From positions 1 to 64,000 of the forward strand of contig NZ_FUIA01000027.1 in the NCBI RefSeq assembly GCF_900163665.1: a stretch of 64,000 bases of DNA, given 5' to 3'. The notes under the pieces are model-generated. The model was not told the DNA's origin and ran no database searches. It saw nothing but the letters and a program-made list of their open reading frames with translations. The position numbers and the translations under genes are program-made. How positions within the stretch are numbered: the stretch's first letter is position 1; each line of letters begins with the position of its first letter. The DNA is from Frigoribacterium sp. JB110 (lineage in GTDB: Bacteria > Actinomycetota > Actinomycetes > Actinomycetales > Microbacteriaceae). Below, piece by piece: positions 9,074 to 17,167 of this stretch.

Positions 9074-9757
9074 TCAGCGTTGGGGGTCGGTTGCGGGGCC
9101 GATGGGGAGTCCGAGTTGGTGGGCGAGGATGACGGCTTGGACACGGTCGCGGAGACCGAGCTTGGCGAAGATGCGGTTGATGTGCGTCTTGACGGTCGCG
9201 GGCGACAGGTGCAGCGTCGCGCTGATTTCGCCGTTGGAGAGCCCGAACGCGATCGCCTCGAACACATCGCGCTCTCGGGGAGACAGCACCGACAGGGATT
9301 GATCGGTGGCGACGGGCTGATCTCGGCCGGTGTAGGCGTCGATGAGCTGGCGGGTGATGCGCGGGGTCACGATCGCGTCACCTCGGGCGACGACGCGCAC
9401 GGCGTCCACGAGTTCTTGATGGGTCGCGGTCTTGACGAGGAAGGCGCTGGCTCCGGCGCGGAGCGCGCCGAAGGCGTACTCGTCCAGGTCAAAGGTGGTC
9501 AGCACGATCACGCGGCTTTCCAGCCCGCGGTCGATGATGCCGCGGGTGGCCTGGATGCCGTCCATGCCCGGCATCCGCACGTCCATCAGGATGATGTTGG
9601 GTTCCAGCCGGACGGCCTGCTGGATTGCCTCGAGCCCGTCGGCGGCTTCGCCGATGACGCGGATTCCGGGGGCGGAGTCGAGCACGAGAGCGTTGCCCTC
9701 GCGGGCGAGTGGTTGGTCGTCCACGACGAGCACGGTGATGCCGGACGGTTCAGGCAT
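9074..9757 (-). CDS. NarL/LuxR-family response regulator
   Basis: 227 aa from the ATG at 9757 (GGAG 6 nt upstream); this start overlaps the sensor kinase stop by 8 nt. The receiver has the acidic pair VVDD, the phospho-acceptor Asp in ILMDVRMPGMDG, a T/S near VLTTF, and the conserved Lys in LVKTA. The C-terminal LuxR helix-turn-helix begins LSPREREVFEAIA and has the recognition helix SPATVKTHINRI. It is the last gene of the leftward operon containing an ABC transporter, an SdpI-like protein and its cognate kinase, and probably activates that operon. Confidence 0.92.
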   Translation of the reverse strand: MPEPSGITVLVVDDQPLAREGNALVLDSAPGIRVIGEAADGLEAIQQAVRLEPNIILMDVRMPGMDGIQATRGIIDRGLESRVIVLTTFDLDEYAFGALRAGASAFLVKTATHQELVDAVRVVARGDAIVTPRITRQLIDAYTGRDQPVATDQSLSVLSPRERDVFEAIAFGLSNGEISATLHLSPATVKTHINRIFAKLGLRDRVQAVILAHQLGLPIGPATDPQR

Positions 9758-10937
9758 CGCCTGCTCCGATGCGGAGGGTGGCGTGGGTGCGCCAGCCGCG
9801 ACCGGGCAGTGGGCCGGCTGTGCTGTCCCCGCCGTGGCGACGCGCCCGCTCGGTGATGCCGGTGAGCCCATGCCCGACCTCCGGCGCGGTGCGGGAGGGC
9901 ATCCCGTCGTCGGTGACCTCGACAGCGACTTCAGCCGCGGTCGCGGTGACGGTCACCGTGGCGCTGCTCGCGCCGGTCGCGTGGCGGAGCGTGTTGGTGA
10001 GGGCTTCCTGCACGATGCGGTAGACCGCGATCCGCAACGCCGGATCGTCGGGCAGCGGGCGGCCGTGCTGGGTTAGCTCGACGTGCAGGCCGGCGTCACG
10101 GTAGGTCACGGCGAGCGCTTCGAGGGTCGGCAGGTTCGGCCCGGACTCGTGCAGGCTGCCGTCTAGCTCGGCGTCCGCGCCTCGGAGGATGTGCAGGACA
10201 CGGTGAATGTCCGTGAGAGCGTCCCGGCCGACGACGCCGATCTTGCCGACCGCGGCGCGCGCCCGTTCGGGATGGGCGCTCCACCCGGCGTCAGCACCGT
10301 TGGCGAGGGCGACCATGACCGAGATGGAGTGCGCCACCACGTCATGCATCTCGGCGGCGATCCGCGCCCGTTCCAAGCTGGCGGCGTTCTCGATGCGCTC
10401 GTTCACGAGCTGGGCCAGTGCGACGCGGCGTTCACGGCGGCCCCGCACGACGAGCCCGATGACCAGGGCGATGAGCGCGAAGGGGTCGAGGAGCGCGACA
10501 AGAGGTGGGGCCGTGCCGCTCAGTGAGTACGGGATCGTCGCGAGTGCCGTCGAGGCGACGCCGACGCCGTACCCGATCAGGGCGCGGGTCGGGGGCTCGA
10601 GCGAGGCGACGGTGTAGAGGGCGAACGCGAACGGGATCATCGGGTAACCGAATCCCGGCTGCGCGAGCGGACTTGCGGCGCACGAGATTGCGACGACGAC
10701 GAGCATCGTCAGTGGCCATCGGCGGCGCATCAGCAACGCGGCGGCCGTGATCGCCAGCAGCGGGTATCCCCACCAGCCGACATCGCCCGCCCGGAAGATC
10801 ATCGCGATCAGATGCGGGACGCACGCGGCCAGCACCACGACGACATCGACCACGACCGCGTGCCGTCGCAGCCAGGCTAACGGCGGCCACGACGGGCGCT
10901 GCAAGTCGGCGAGACGCACACGCAGGCTCTCGGTCAT
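9750..10937 (-). CDS. Sensor histidine kinase, HisKA_3 (NarX/DesK) type
   Basis: 395 aa; ATG preceded by GGAGG at 6 nt. The N-terminus has about five to six membrane helices between residues 25 and 165 with very short loops, so it is an intramembrane-sensing kinase without an extracellular domain. The phospho-acceptor is His198 in AEMHDVVAHS. The HATPase_c domain follows with an N-box (EALTNTLRHA) and G-box (GHGLTGITER). Such kinases usually sense cell-envelope attack, matching the immunity-like genes upstream in the same operon. Confidence 0.92.
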   Translation of the reverse strand: MTESLRVRLADLQRPSWPPLAWLRRHAVVVDVVVVLAACVPHLIAMIFRAGDVGWWGYPLLAITAAALLMRRRWPLTMLVVVAISCAASPLAQPGFGYPMIPFAFALYTVASLEPPTRALIGYGVGVASTALATIPYSLSGTAPPLVALLDPFALIALVIGLVVRGRRERRVALAQLVNERIENAASLERARIAAEMHDVVAHSISVMVALANGADAGWSAHPERARAAVGKIGVVGRDALTDIHRVLHILRGADAELDGSLHESGPNLPTLEALAVTYRDAGLHVELTQHGRPLPDDPALRIAVYRIVQEALTNTLRHATGASSATVTVTATAAEVAVEVTDDGMPSRTAPEVGHGLTGITERARRHGGDSTAGPLPGRGWRTHATLRIGAGDA

Positions 10938-10994
10938 ACCCGGCCTCCTCTCGCGTCCGTGACGTGTCGATCGCGGTGCTCGACCCGTCTTGAT

Positions 10995-11369
10995 CTATCC
11001 AGTCTGCGTGAGATGACGGCGCAGCGCCCTATGCGCGAAGAGCCCGCCGACGGTAAGCGCCGCCAGGAGCGTGATGATCCCGGCCGTGATCGCAGGTCCC
11101 ACGAGCCCGGTGGCGTCCGTGAGAACCATGATGATCGCGGCCACACCGGACGCCGCCAGCAGGAGGCCGCCGCCGATCAGAAAGGGAGCGTAGCCGCGGT
11201 GCGCGGCGTCCCAGGCGTCCCTGCTGCTCAGCGCCGCGCGGGTGCGGTAGCCGAGGACGAGGTTGCGGGGAAACCGCCCGGCGCGACATGCGATACCCCA
11301 CCAGGCAACGGCGATGCTGGCGAGCAGCACGATCGTCGGACCGAGGAGTTCGATGATGGATGGTGACAC
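10995..11369 (-). CDS. SdpI-family integral membrane protein
   Basis: 124 aa from a GTG with AGGAG 6 nt upstream. Three membrane helices and the family signature GYRT, then SSRDAWDAAHR, match SdpI/YhfL proteins. In Bacillus, SdpI gives immunity to the SdpC toxin and acts as a signal-transducing receptor. Here it lies between an ABC-2 transporter and a two-component system, which suggests an immunity or envelope-stress role. That function is inferred from family and context. Confidence 0.85.
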   Translation of the reverse strand: MSPSIIELLGPTIVLLASIAVAWWGIACRAGRFPRNLVLGYRTRAALSSRDAWDAAHRGYAPFLIGGGLLLAASGVAAIIMVLTDATGLVGPAITAGIITLLAALTVGGLFAHRALRRHLTQTG

Positions 11370-11390
11370 AGCGTTCTCCTGTTCGTTGGT

Positions 11391-12209
11391 TCAGGCGTCC
11401 CGCGCGCGGAGCGTGACCGCGGCCGCCGCCCACAGCACGACGACCCAGGCCAGCAGCACGAGGTAGCCCTGCCAGGGCGTAAGTGCCGCGGTTGTCTCAA
11501 GGTCGGAGATGAGCATCCGGCCTGCGGTGGTCGGGAAGTACGCGGCCGCGTCGCGGATCATTTGGGCGGGGATGGAGGCGATGACGGAGGGCAGGATCGT
11601 GACCAGCGGCAGCGTGACGGCGAGCCCGGCGATCACGTTGCGCAGCAGCATCCCGATCGCGGTGCCCAGCGCGGCGATCGCGGCGAGGTACGCGCCCGAC
11701 CCGAACGCCAGGCCCGCACCGGTGGGCCAGTCGTTCGGGTAGTCAATCCCGGCCGCGGGCAGGAACGTGAGCGGGATGCTCAACGCCAGGCCCGCACCGA
11801 CCGTACCGATCCCGAAACTGAGGGCCGCGGCCGCGATCGTCTTGGCGGCCAGCACCGGCAGCCGGGTCGGGGCGGCCAGCAGGGAGAGCTTGATCTGTCC
11901 CGACCCGTACTCGCCGGTGGCCGCGAGCACGGCGATGACGGCGATGAGCACCTGCGCCCACAGCACGCTATCGACGAACTGCATCGGACGTGCCTCGATG
12001 AGCTGCCCGGCGAACCTCGGGTCGGTCAGCCGGGACACCAGCCCCAGCCCTTGCAGCAGCCCGGAGCCGACGATCATGACGAACGCCACGGCCGCAAGAA
12101 TCCAGTTCGAGCGCAGCGTGGTCAGCTTCACCGTCTCGGAGGCCACCGCCCCCACGAGGGCGGGTCGACCGCGCCCCAGGGAAGGGGCGGCCGTGCTGAG
12201 AACAGACAT
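11391..12209 (-). CDS. ABC-2 type permease (LanE/G-like), first of a pair in reading order second
   Basis: 272 aa; ATG with AAAGGAAA upstream. A cytoplasmic N-terminus containing SETVKLTTLRSN is followed by six predicted membrane helices, the usual ABC-2 permease layout. It is a paralogue of the gene immediately upstream (12225-13001): both carry a (E)xxKxxTLRSN motif and have the same length. ATPase plus two paralogous permeases is the LanFEG/BcrAB arrangement, used for self-immunity to lantibiotics or bacitracin-like compounds. Confidence 0.88.
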   Translation of the reverse strand: MSVLSTAAPSLGRGRPALVGAVASETVKLTTLRSNWILAAVAFVMIVGSGLLQGLGLVSRLTDPRFAGQLIEARPMQFVDSVLWAQVLIAVIAVLAATGEYGSGQIKLSLLAAPTRLPVLAAKTIAAAALSFGIGTVGAGLALSIPLTFLPAAGIDYPNDWPTGAGLAFGSGAYLAAIAALGTAIGMLLRNVIAGLAVTLPLVTILPSVIASIPAQMIRDAAAYFPTTAGRMLISDLETTAALTPWQGYLVLLAWVVVLWAAAAVTLRARDA

Positions 12210-12224
12210 GGTGGTTTCCTTTCG

Positions 12225-13001
12225 TCACACGTCGCGGGCGCGCAGCAGGACGCCCGCGACGAGGGTCGCGCCGGCCATCCAGGCCAGCAGCACGAGATAC
12301 CCGCCCCACCAGGACAGCGAGGCGTCGAGATTGTCGGGGAGGAACACGAGCTGTCCCGCCGGGGTCGGCAGCCACGCCGCGGCCCTCTGCACCCACTCAA
12401 TCGGGATCAGGGCCACGGCGAACGGTGCGACTGTGAGCAGCGCCGCCACGGCCAGCATCGCGCCGACTAGATGACGGATGATCGCGGCCATCGCCACCGA
12501 GAGCGCAGCGATCGCCGCGAGGTAAAGCCCCGCGCCCGCCGCAGCCCGCATCGCGACCTCCACCGCAGGGGGCGCTTCGAGCAGCAGAGCGTTCCCGATG
12601 AACGCGATCGCCGCCCCTGTAGCACCAGCCAGCCCTGCCGGCACGGCGACGGCGAGCTGCTTACCCAGTAGAACAGGGATGCGGGTCGGCACGGCCAAGA
12701 ACGTCACCCGTGCCGAGCCAGACGTATATTCCGAAGCCAGGAACACCACGGCGGGGATCGCCACCAGCAGTTGCACCCACGACATGCTCCCCAGCACGTC
12801 CTGGGCCGCGACCCCGGCAGAAAGGCCCGAGTCGGCGCCCGCGGCGATCGCCGGCAGCATCCCCATCACGGCAAGGCCGACGACGACCGCGACGAACACC
12901 GGGACGTTCGAACGCAACGTGACGAACTTGATCCACTCGCCGTGCAGCACCCGACCGAAGCTCACCCGCCCGGCCGCTACGTCAAGAGTCGTGATCGTCA
13001 C
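12225..13001 (-). CDS. ABC-2 type permease, paralogue of the neighbouring permease
   Basis: 258 aa from GTG 13001, which overlaps the ATPase stop by 20 nt; an upstream GTG at 13040 is possible but less like the family. The N-terminal GEWIKFVTLRSN motif and six membrane helices follow the ABC-2 pattern. It lies 15 nt before the second permease, so ATPase and two permeases form one transporter unit. No strong Shine-Dalgarno is visible, so translational coupling to the ATPase is likely. Confidence 0.87.
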   Translation of the reverse strand: MTITTLDVAAGRVSFGRVLHGEWIKFVTLRSNVPVFVAVVVGLAVMGMLPAIAAGADSGLSAGVAAQDVLGSMSWVQLLVAIPAVVFLASEYTSGSARVTFLAVPTRIPVLLGKQLAVAVPAGLAGATGAAIAFIGNALLLEAPPAVEVAMRAAAGAGLYLAAIAALSVAMAAIIRHLVGAMLAVAALLTVAPFAVALIPIEWVQRAAAWLPTPAGQLVFLPDNLDASLSWWGGYLVLLAWMAGATLVAGVLLRARDV

Positions 13002-13908
13002 GGCTGCTCGTACCCGTCGCCTCGTACTCCACCGCGCCACGGGTGAGCTCGATGTACGCCTCCTCGAGCGTGCGGCCCACCGGCGTCACCTCGAACAGCA
13101 CAATGTCGTTCTCGGCCGCGATCCGGGCGATGTGCTCCGCCTCCAGACCGCCGACGTCCATCGCGTCGTCGCCGCGCACGGTGAACGTGCCGCCCGCACG
13201 CGTCAGGAGCAGCTTCAGATCGTCCAGCCCGGCCGTGCGCACCCGTACCGACTTGCCCTGGGTGAGCGCGTCCACCGGAGTGTCGGCGAGGATGCGGCCC
13301 CGACCGATCACGATGACGTGCGAGGCGACCAGCGCCAGCTCGGTCAGCAGATGCGACGACAGGAACACCGTCCGCCCCTCGGAGGCGAGCCCGCGCAGCA
13401 GTTCCCGCATCCAGGTCACCCCGTCGGGGTCCAGACCGTTCACCGGCTCGTCCAAGATCAGTGTGCCAGGATCGCCTAGCAGCGCGACCGCGATCCCGAG
13501 CCGCTGCGACATTCCCAGCGAGAACCCGCCCACCCGCTTGCGGGCAACCGACGCGAGACCGGCCAGGTCGATCACCTCATCCACCCGCGCCCGCCCGATC
13601 CCGTGCGTGGCGGCAACCGCCCGCAGATGATTGACGGCCGTGCGGGAGCGGTGCGCGGACTTTGCATCCAGCAACGCCCCCACCTGACGAAGCGGCAACC
13701 GCAACTGCGCATACCGCTGCCCGTCGATCAGCGCCTCACCCGACGAGGGCCGGTCCAGCCCGACGATCGCCCGCATCGTCGTGGACTTTCCCGCACCGTT
13801 CGGCCCGAGGAACCCGGTCACCCTCCCCGCCGGCACCTCGAACGCCACATCATCCACCGCCAGTTTGCTGCCGTACCGCTTGCTCAAAGAGCGAACCTCG
13901 ATCACCAC
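12982..13908 (-). CDS. ABC transporter ATP-binding protein, BcrA/DrrA/LanF-like
   Basis: 308 aa from the GTG at 13908. The run AGGAGG five bases before it makes this GTG the likely start rather than the ATG at 13923, which lies inside that ribosome binding site. Walker A is GPNGAGKST, the signature FSLGMSQRL, and Walker B LILDEPVNGLD. The C-terminal ~90 residues form the extension typical of drug and lantibiotic immunity ATPases. It heads a leftward operon of ATPase, permease, permease, SdpI-like protein, kinase and response regulator. Confidence 0.92.
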   Translation of the reverse strand: MVIEVRSLSKRYGSKLAVDDVAFEVPAGRVTGFLGPNGAGKSTTMRAIVGLDRPSSGEALIDGQRYAQLRLPLRQVGALLDAKSAHRSRTAVNHLRAVAATHGIGRARVDEVIDLAGLASVARKRVGGFSLGMSQRLGIAVALLGDPGTLILDEPVNGLDPDGVTWMRELLRGLASEGRTVFLSSHLLTELALVASHVIVIGRGRILADTPVDALTQGKSVRVRTAGLDDLKLLLTRAGGTFTVRGDDAMDVGGLEAEHIARIAAENDIVLFEVTPVGRTLEEAYIELTRGAVEYEATGTSSRDDHDS

Positions 13909-14027
13909 AGAAACCTCCTCCATCGCCTGTCACTCGACAGTAAGGACGACGTGGCGCTGCCAACTGCCAACCAGGGGTTGAAATCGAAGTCAGGGGCTCA
14001 ACCTCAACCAGCCCTCGAACTTCCTCG

Positions 14028-14118
14028 TGTTGCGGGCCTGAACGCCAATTCGTGATCCTGCGCGAGCGGAGGTCGAGCGCAGTTCGACTCCCCCGCTGCC
14101 GGGCTCGATAGGCTGATG
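14028..14118 (+). repeat. Repeat B, copy 1
   Basis: About 90 bp similar to 18721-18823. Shared blocks include GATCCTGCGCG, GTCGAGYGCAGTTCRACTCCCC and ATAGGCTGA. Within it GTCGA and TCGAC form an inverted repeat with a 7-nt spacer. It runs directly into repeat A copy 3 and fills most of the 465-bp gap between the ATPase (start 13908) and the response regulator end at 14374. The short open frame starting at 14116 runs through the repeats and is not considered a gene. Confidence 0.7.
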
Positions 14119-14132
14119 GAGCGGCCCGCGAT

Positions 14133-14275
14133 TACTAGGGTCAGAGATCGCATGTGGTATTCGCTGCAATACCACCTATATTTTCACTCCGGGATCTCCA
14201 TCCTGACCAGGTATTTTGTGCCTCGATGCAAGCCCATCTCCACGGCCGTAGCCTGCGTGCATTCAGGAAGAATGG
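14133..14275 (+). repeat. Repeat A, copy 3 (full length)
   Basis: About 143 bp, colinear with 4370-4513. Stem 1 is perfect, GTGGTATT (14154-14161) with AATACCAC (14168-14175). Stem 2 has one changed base, ATGCAAGC (14226-14233) facing GCGTGCAT (14255-14262). No gene is evident between its end and the response regulator stop at 14374. Confidence 0.85.
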
Positions 14276-14373
14276 GAATAGCGCGGGAGCCCAGCGAGGA
14301 TCGAGGAGCGACGGGGGAGATGGAGGTGAGGTGCGAGAGCGGAGATGAGAAGTGTTGGGAGGTGAGGTTCGTG

Positions 14374-15036
14374 TCAGAGGTGAACGGTCTGGAGATAGGT
14401 CAGCACGGCTCTGACTCGGCGGTTGTCTTCGACCGGGCCGAGGCCGAGTTTGGCGAAGATGCTGCCGATGTGCTTGCTCACCGCGGCGTCGGTGAGCGTG
14501 AGAGCGTCGGCGATATCGGCGTTCGATTCGCCGTCCGCCATCAGCGCCAGCACTTCCCGCTCTCGTGCCGTGAGGTTGTCGAGCGGTCCCGGCCGGGAGC
14601 CGCTGAGGAGGTGCTGCACCACGTCGGGGTCGATGACCGTCCCACCGGACGCGACGGTTTCGAGCGCTGCCGCGAAGTCTCGAACCCGGTTCACGCGGTC
14701 TTTGAGCAGATAGCCGATCGCGCCTTCAGGGAGGGTGAGCAGTTCTCGGGCGTAGGTGTCCGCGATGTATTGCGAGAGCACCATGATCGGCTGGGCCGGG
14801 TGCATGGCCCTGATGTCGAGGGCGGCGCGGAGTCCGTCGTCGCTGTTGTCGGGAGGCATCCGAACGTCGGTGAGCACGAGGTCCGGCTGCTCGCCGGCGT
14901 CGGTGAGCCGACCGAATGCCATGAGCAGCCCGGGAGCGGTCTGCGCGGTCGCAGCGATGGTGTGGCCGAGCCGTTCCAGGAGAGCGGTCAGCGCCTCGCG
15001 CAGCAGAGCGGAGTCCTCAGCGAGCAGCAGGCGCAT
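14374..15036 (-). CDS. NarL/LuxR-family response regulator (second system)
   Basis: 220 aa. The receiver begins MRLLLAEDSALLREAL with the acidic pair ED, the phospho-acceptor Asp lies in LVLTDVRMPP, and the conserved Lys in YLLKDRV. The C-terminal LuxR domain starts LTAREREVLALMA, with the recognition helix around TDAAVSKHIGSIF. The start overlaps the kinase stop by 20 nt. It probably controls the divergent ABC exporter at 16418-18507. Confidence 0.92.
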   Translation of the reverse strand: MRLLLAEDSALLREALTALLERLGHTIAATAQTAPGLLMAFGRLTDAGEQPDLVLTDVRMPPDNSDDGLRAALDIRAMHPAQPIMVLSQYIADTYARELLTLPEGAIGYLLKDRVNRVRDFAAALETVASGGTVIDPDVVQHLLSGSRPGPLDNLTAREREVLALMADGESNADIADALTLTDAAVSKHIGSIFAKLGLGPVEDNRRVRAVLTYLQTVHL

Positions 15037-16300
15037 CGCGCTCGATCCTCTCCGTGAGAATCGGCAGGGTCATATGCAGGGTCGTGGGTCCACCGTCCGG
15101 GCTGATGATGCTGAATCGCCCGCCGAGGGTTTCGGCGCGCTCGCGTAGGCCGCGAAGCCCGGTGCCGGCGTTCTCGTCGGCTCCACCGTGCCCGTTGTCG
15201 GTGACGACGACGGTGAGCGCATCGTCCCCGATGCCGGCCCGGACGGTCAGGCGGGTCGCGGTGGTGTGCTTGGCGGCGTTGCTGACCGCCTCGGTGACGA
15301 GATAGTAGGCGGCGGTCTCCACGGAGGCTGGCAACCGCCCGAACTCCGCCACGTCGAGGCTGAGCGGGACCGGGGTGCGGTCGGCCAGCTCGTTCAGCGC
15401 GGCGCGGAGGCCGTGGTCGGTGAGCACAGCGGGGTGGATGCCGCGAACGGTGTCTCGTAACGTCGCCATCGCGTGCTCGGCCTGGCCCTGCGCGGCGTCG
15501 AGCGCATCGCGGGCCAGGTCCGTGTCGGTGCCTTGTGCGGTGAGCTCGTCGAGTTCGAGGCTGACCATGCCGAGTCGGGCGGCGAGGGTGACGAGTTCCT
15601 GTTGCACGCCGTCGTGCAGATCACGCTCGATGCGCCGTCGCTCGGCCTCGAATGCCGCCACCAGCGCAGCCCGCGACTGAACGAGCCGCTCAACGTTGCG
15701 GGCAAGCTCGCGCTGTCGGGGACCGCACAGCACCCGCAACAGCGACGCCTGGCCCGCGGCGAGCACGGCATTGACGTAGGCGAACAGGCACACCGCGAGC
15801 AGCGCGATCGGGATGACCGGCCACCAGTTGTCCGGCCCGACGACGATCCGCACGTCGGCGAAGAGATTGATCCGGGTGAGACCGCGCGACCCTGAGACTC
15901 CAATGAAGACGAACACGACCAGGCAAAGGCCCTGGACGAACAGAACGGCGAGTGCGATCCAGCCGAGCACGAGGTCGAGCAACAGGGCTGCCGTCTCGCG
16001 CCAGGTCGCTCCTTCGGCCACCCTTACCGCCAGCCAAATGTGCCGCTGGTCCGGTGAGAGCGGGACATGGCCGGACACCTGACGGGGGTATCCCAGGATT
16101 TGGGTGCGGCGGCGTTCAAGCGCACCGATGACGATGCCCCACAGCGGCAGGAATAGCAGCGTGGCGATCGTGACCGGCAGCAGCAGGACTCCGATCGCGA
16201 CGCTTGCCAGCAGGTAGACGAGCGTGCGCCACGGCCATCGGCCAAACAGGAACCGCCACGGCGGGCGCATCAGCGCGTGCCACACGATTGCCTGTCTCAT
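15017..16300 (-). CDS. Sensor histidine kinase, HisKA_3 type (second system)
   Basis: 427 aa from the ATG at 16300; the open frame extends further upstream, but only by running back across the divergent ABC gene. Four to six membrane helices come first. The phospho-acceptor His is in IERDLHDGVQQEL, and an HATPase_c domain has the N-box EAVSNAAKHT and G-box GTGLRGLRERAE. A TANNNT hexamer 7 nt before the ATG suggests a leaderless transcript. It is divergent from the ABC exporter, a common arrangement for envelope-stress or drug-sensing modules. Confidence 0.9.
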   Translation of the reverse strand: MRQAIVWHALMRPPWRFLFGRWPWRTLVYLLASVAIGVLLLPVTIATLLFLPLWGIVIGALERRRTQILGYPRQVSGHVPLSPDQRHIWLAVRVAEGATWRETAALLLDLVLGWIALAVLFVQGLCLVVFVFIGVSGSRGLTRINLFADVRIVVGPDNWWPVIPIALLAVCLFAYVNAVLAAGQASLLRVLCGPRQRELARNVERLVQSRAALVAAFEAERRRIERDLHDGVQQELVTLAARLGMVSLELDELTAQGTDTDLARDALDAAQGQAEHAMATLRDTVRGIHPAVLTDHGLRAALNELADRTPVPLSLDVAEFGRLPASVETAAYYLVTEAVSNAAKHTTATRLTVRAGIGDDALTVVVTDNGHGGADENAGTGLRGLRERAETLGGRFSIISPDGGPTTLHMTLPILTERIERDAPAAR

Positions 16301-16307
16301 ACATCCC

Positions 16308-16313
16308 ACCTTA
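16308..16313 (-). promoter_or_regulatory. Candidate -10 element, leaderless kinase transcript
   Basis: On the minus strand the hexamer TAAGGT ends 7 nt before the kinase ATG, the spacing expected for an actinobacterial leaderless promoter. No clear -35 element was found. Confidence 0.35.
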
Positions 16314-16417
16314 CGGACGCGCCCGCGGCCGGGGGTGGACGCCCACCGAAGAGTAGAGCCAGCTCTACCTCGACTCTCCACCCTGCTCCATCGCGCGTGC
16401 CGCACTGATCGCGTCGA

Positions 16418-17167
16418 ATGGAGGACGTGACCGAACCGCTCATCCATGCTGAGAACCTGCACAAGACCTTCCCCTCTGCCGGGGCGAAGGAGCCCCGCGT
16501 GCCGGTGCTCCGCGGGATCACCCTCGATGTCCAGCCGGGTGAGATGGTGAGCATCGTCGGGCCGTCCGGTTCCGGCAAGTCCACGCTTCTCTACTGCTTG
16601 TCCGGGCTCGAACCCTCCGACTCCGGCTCCGTGCAGCTCGCCGGGCGAGAAATCCGCGCCCTCGGACGTGGTGCTCTCGCCACTCTGCGCCGCAAGCACG
16701 TCGGCTTCGTGTTCCAGTCCTACAACCTCATCCCCTCGCTAACCGCGAGGGAAAACATCGCCCTGCCTGCTCGCCTCGCCCGCCGCCGGGTAGACCGGGC
16801 AGGGGTCGACCGCGCGTTGGCCGACGTGGGGCTGGCGGATCGCGGCGGCCACCGTCCTGGACAGCTCTCGGGCGGTCAGCAGCAGCGCGTCGCCATCGCC
16901 CGCGTGCTCGCCATGCGCCCCGACATCGTGTTCGCCGACGAACCCACCGGCTCGCTCGACACCGCAACAGGCTCCGACGTGCTCGGGCTCCTGCGCGCGG
17001 CGGCGGGCGACGGCCGCTCGGTCATCGTGGTCACCCACGACTTGGAAGCGGCCGCGCTCGCTGATCGGGTGCTCGTGCTCCGAGACGGCCTCATCCATAG
17101 CGAGCTGCGCCGCCCCACGCCGGAACAGGTGCTCGAAGCGATCACACTTGCGAGGACGGTCGCGTGA
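16418..17167 (+). CDS. ABC transporter ATP-binding protein, MacB/LolD type (second exporter)
   Basis: 249 aa. Walker A GPSGSGKST, Q-loop FQSYNLIPS, signature LSGGQQQR and Walker B IVFADEPTGSLD are all present, with THD as the H-loop. It pairs with the FtsX-like permease that starts at its stop codon. The start could also be the GTG three codons downstream. It is a close functional analogue of the ATPase at 5203 but lies in its own divergent arrangement with a two-component system. Confidence 0.92.
   Translation: MEDVTEPLIHAENLHKTFPSAGAKEPRVPVLRGITLDVQPGEMVSIVGPSGSGKSTLLYCLSGLEPSDSGSVQLAGREIRALGRGALATLRRKHVGFVFQSYNLIPSLTARENIALPARLARRRVDRAGVDRALADVGLADRGGHRPGQLSGGQQQRVAIARVLAMRPDIVFADEPTGSLDTATGSDVLGLLRAAAGDGRSVIVVTHDLEAAALADRVLVLRDGLIHSELRRPTPEQVLEAITLARTVA

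Noticed and set aside
14116-15057. Plus-strand frame starting at the end of repeat B and running through repeat A
   Set aside because: Crosses two repeats and then lies antisense to the response regulator; no domain. The start resemblance to the CPBP leader comes from the repeat.
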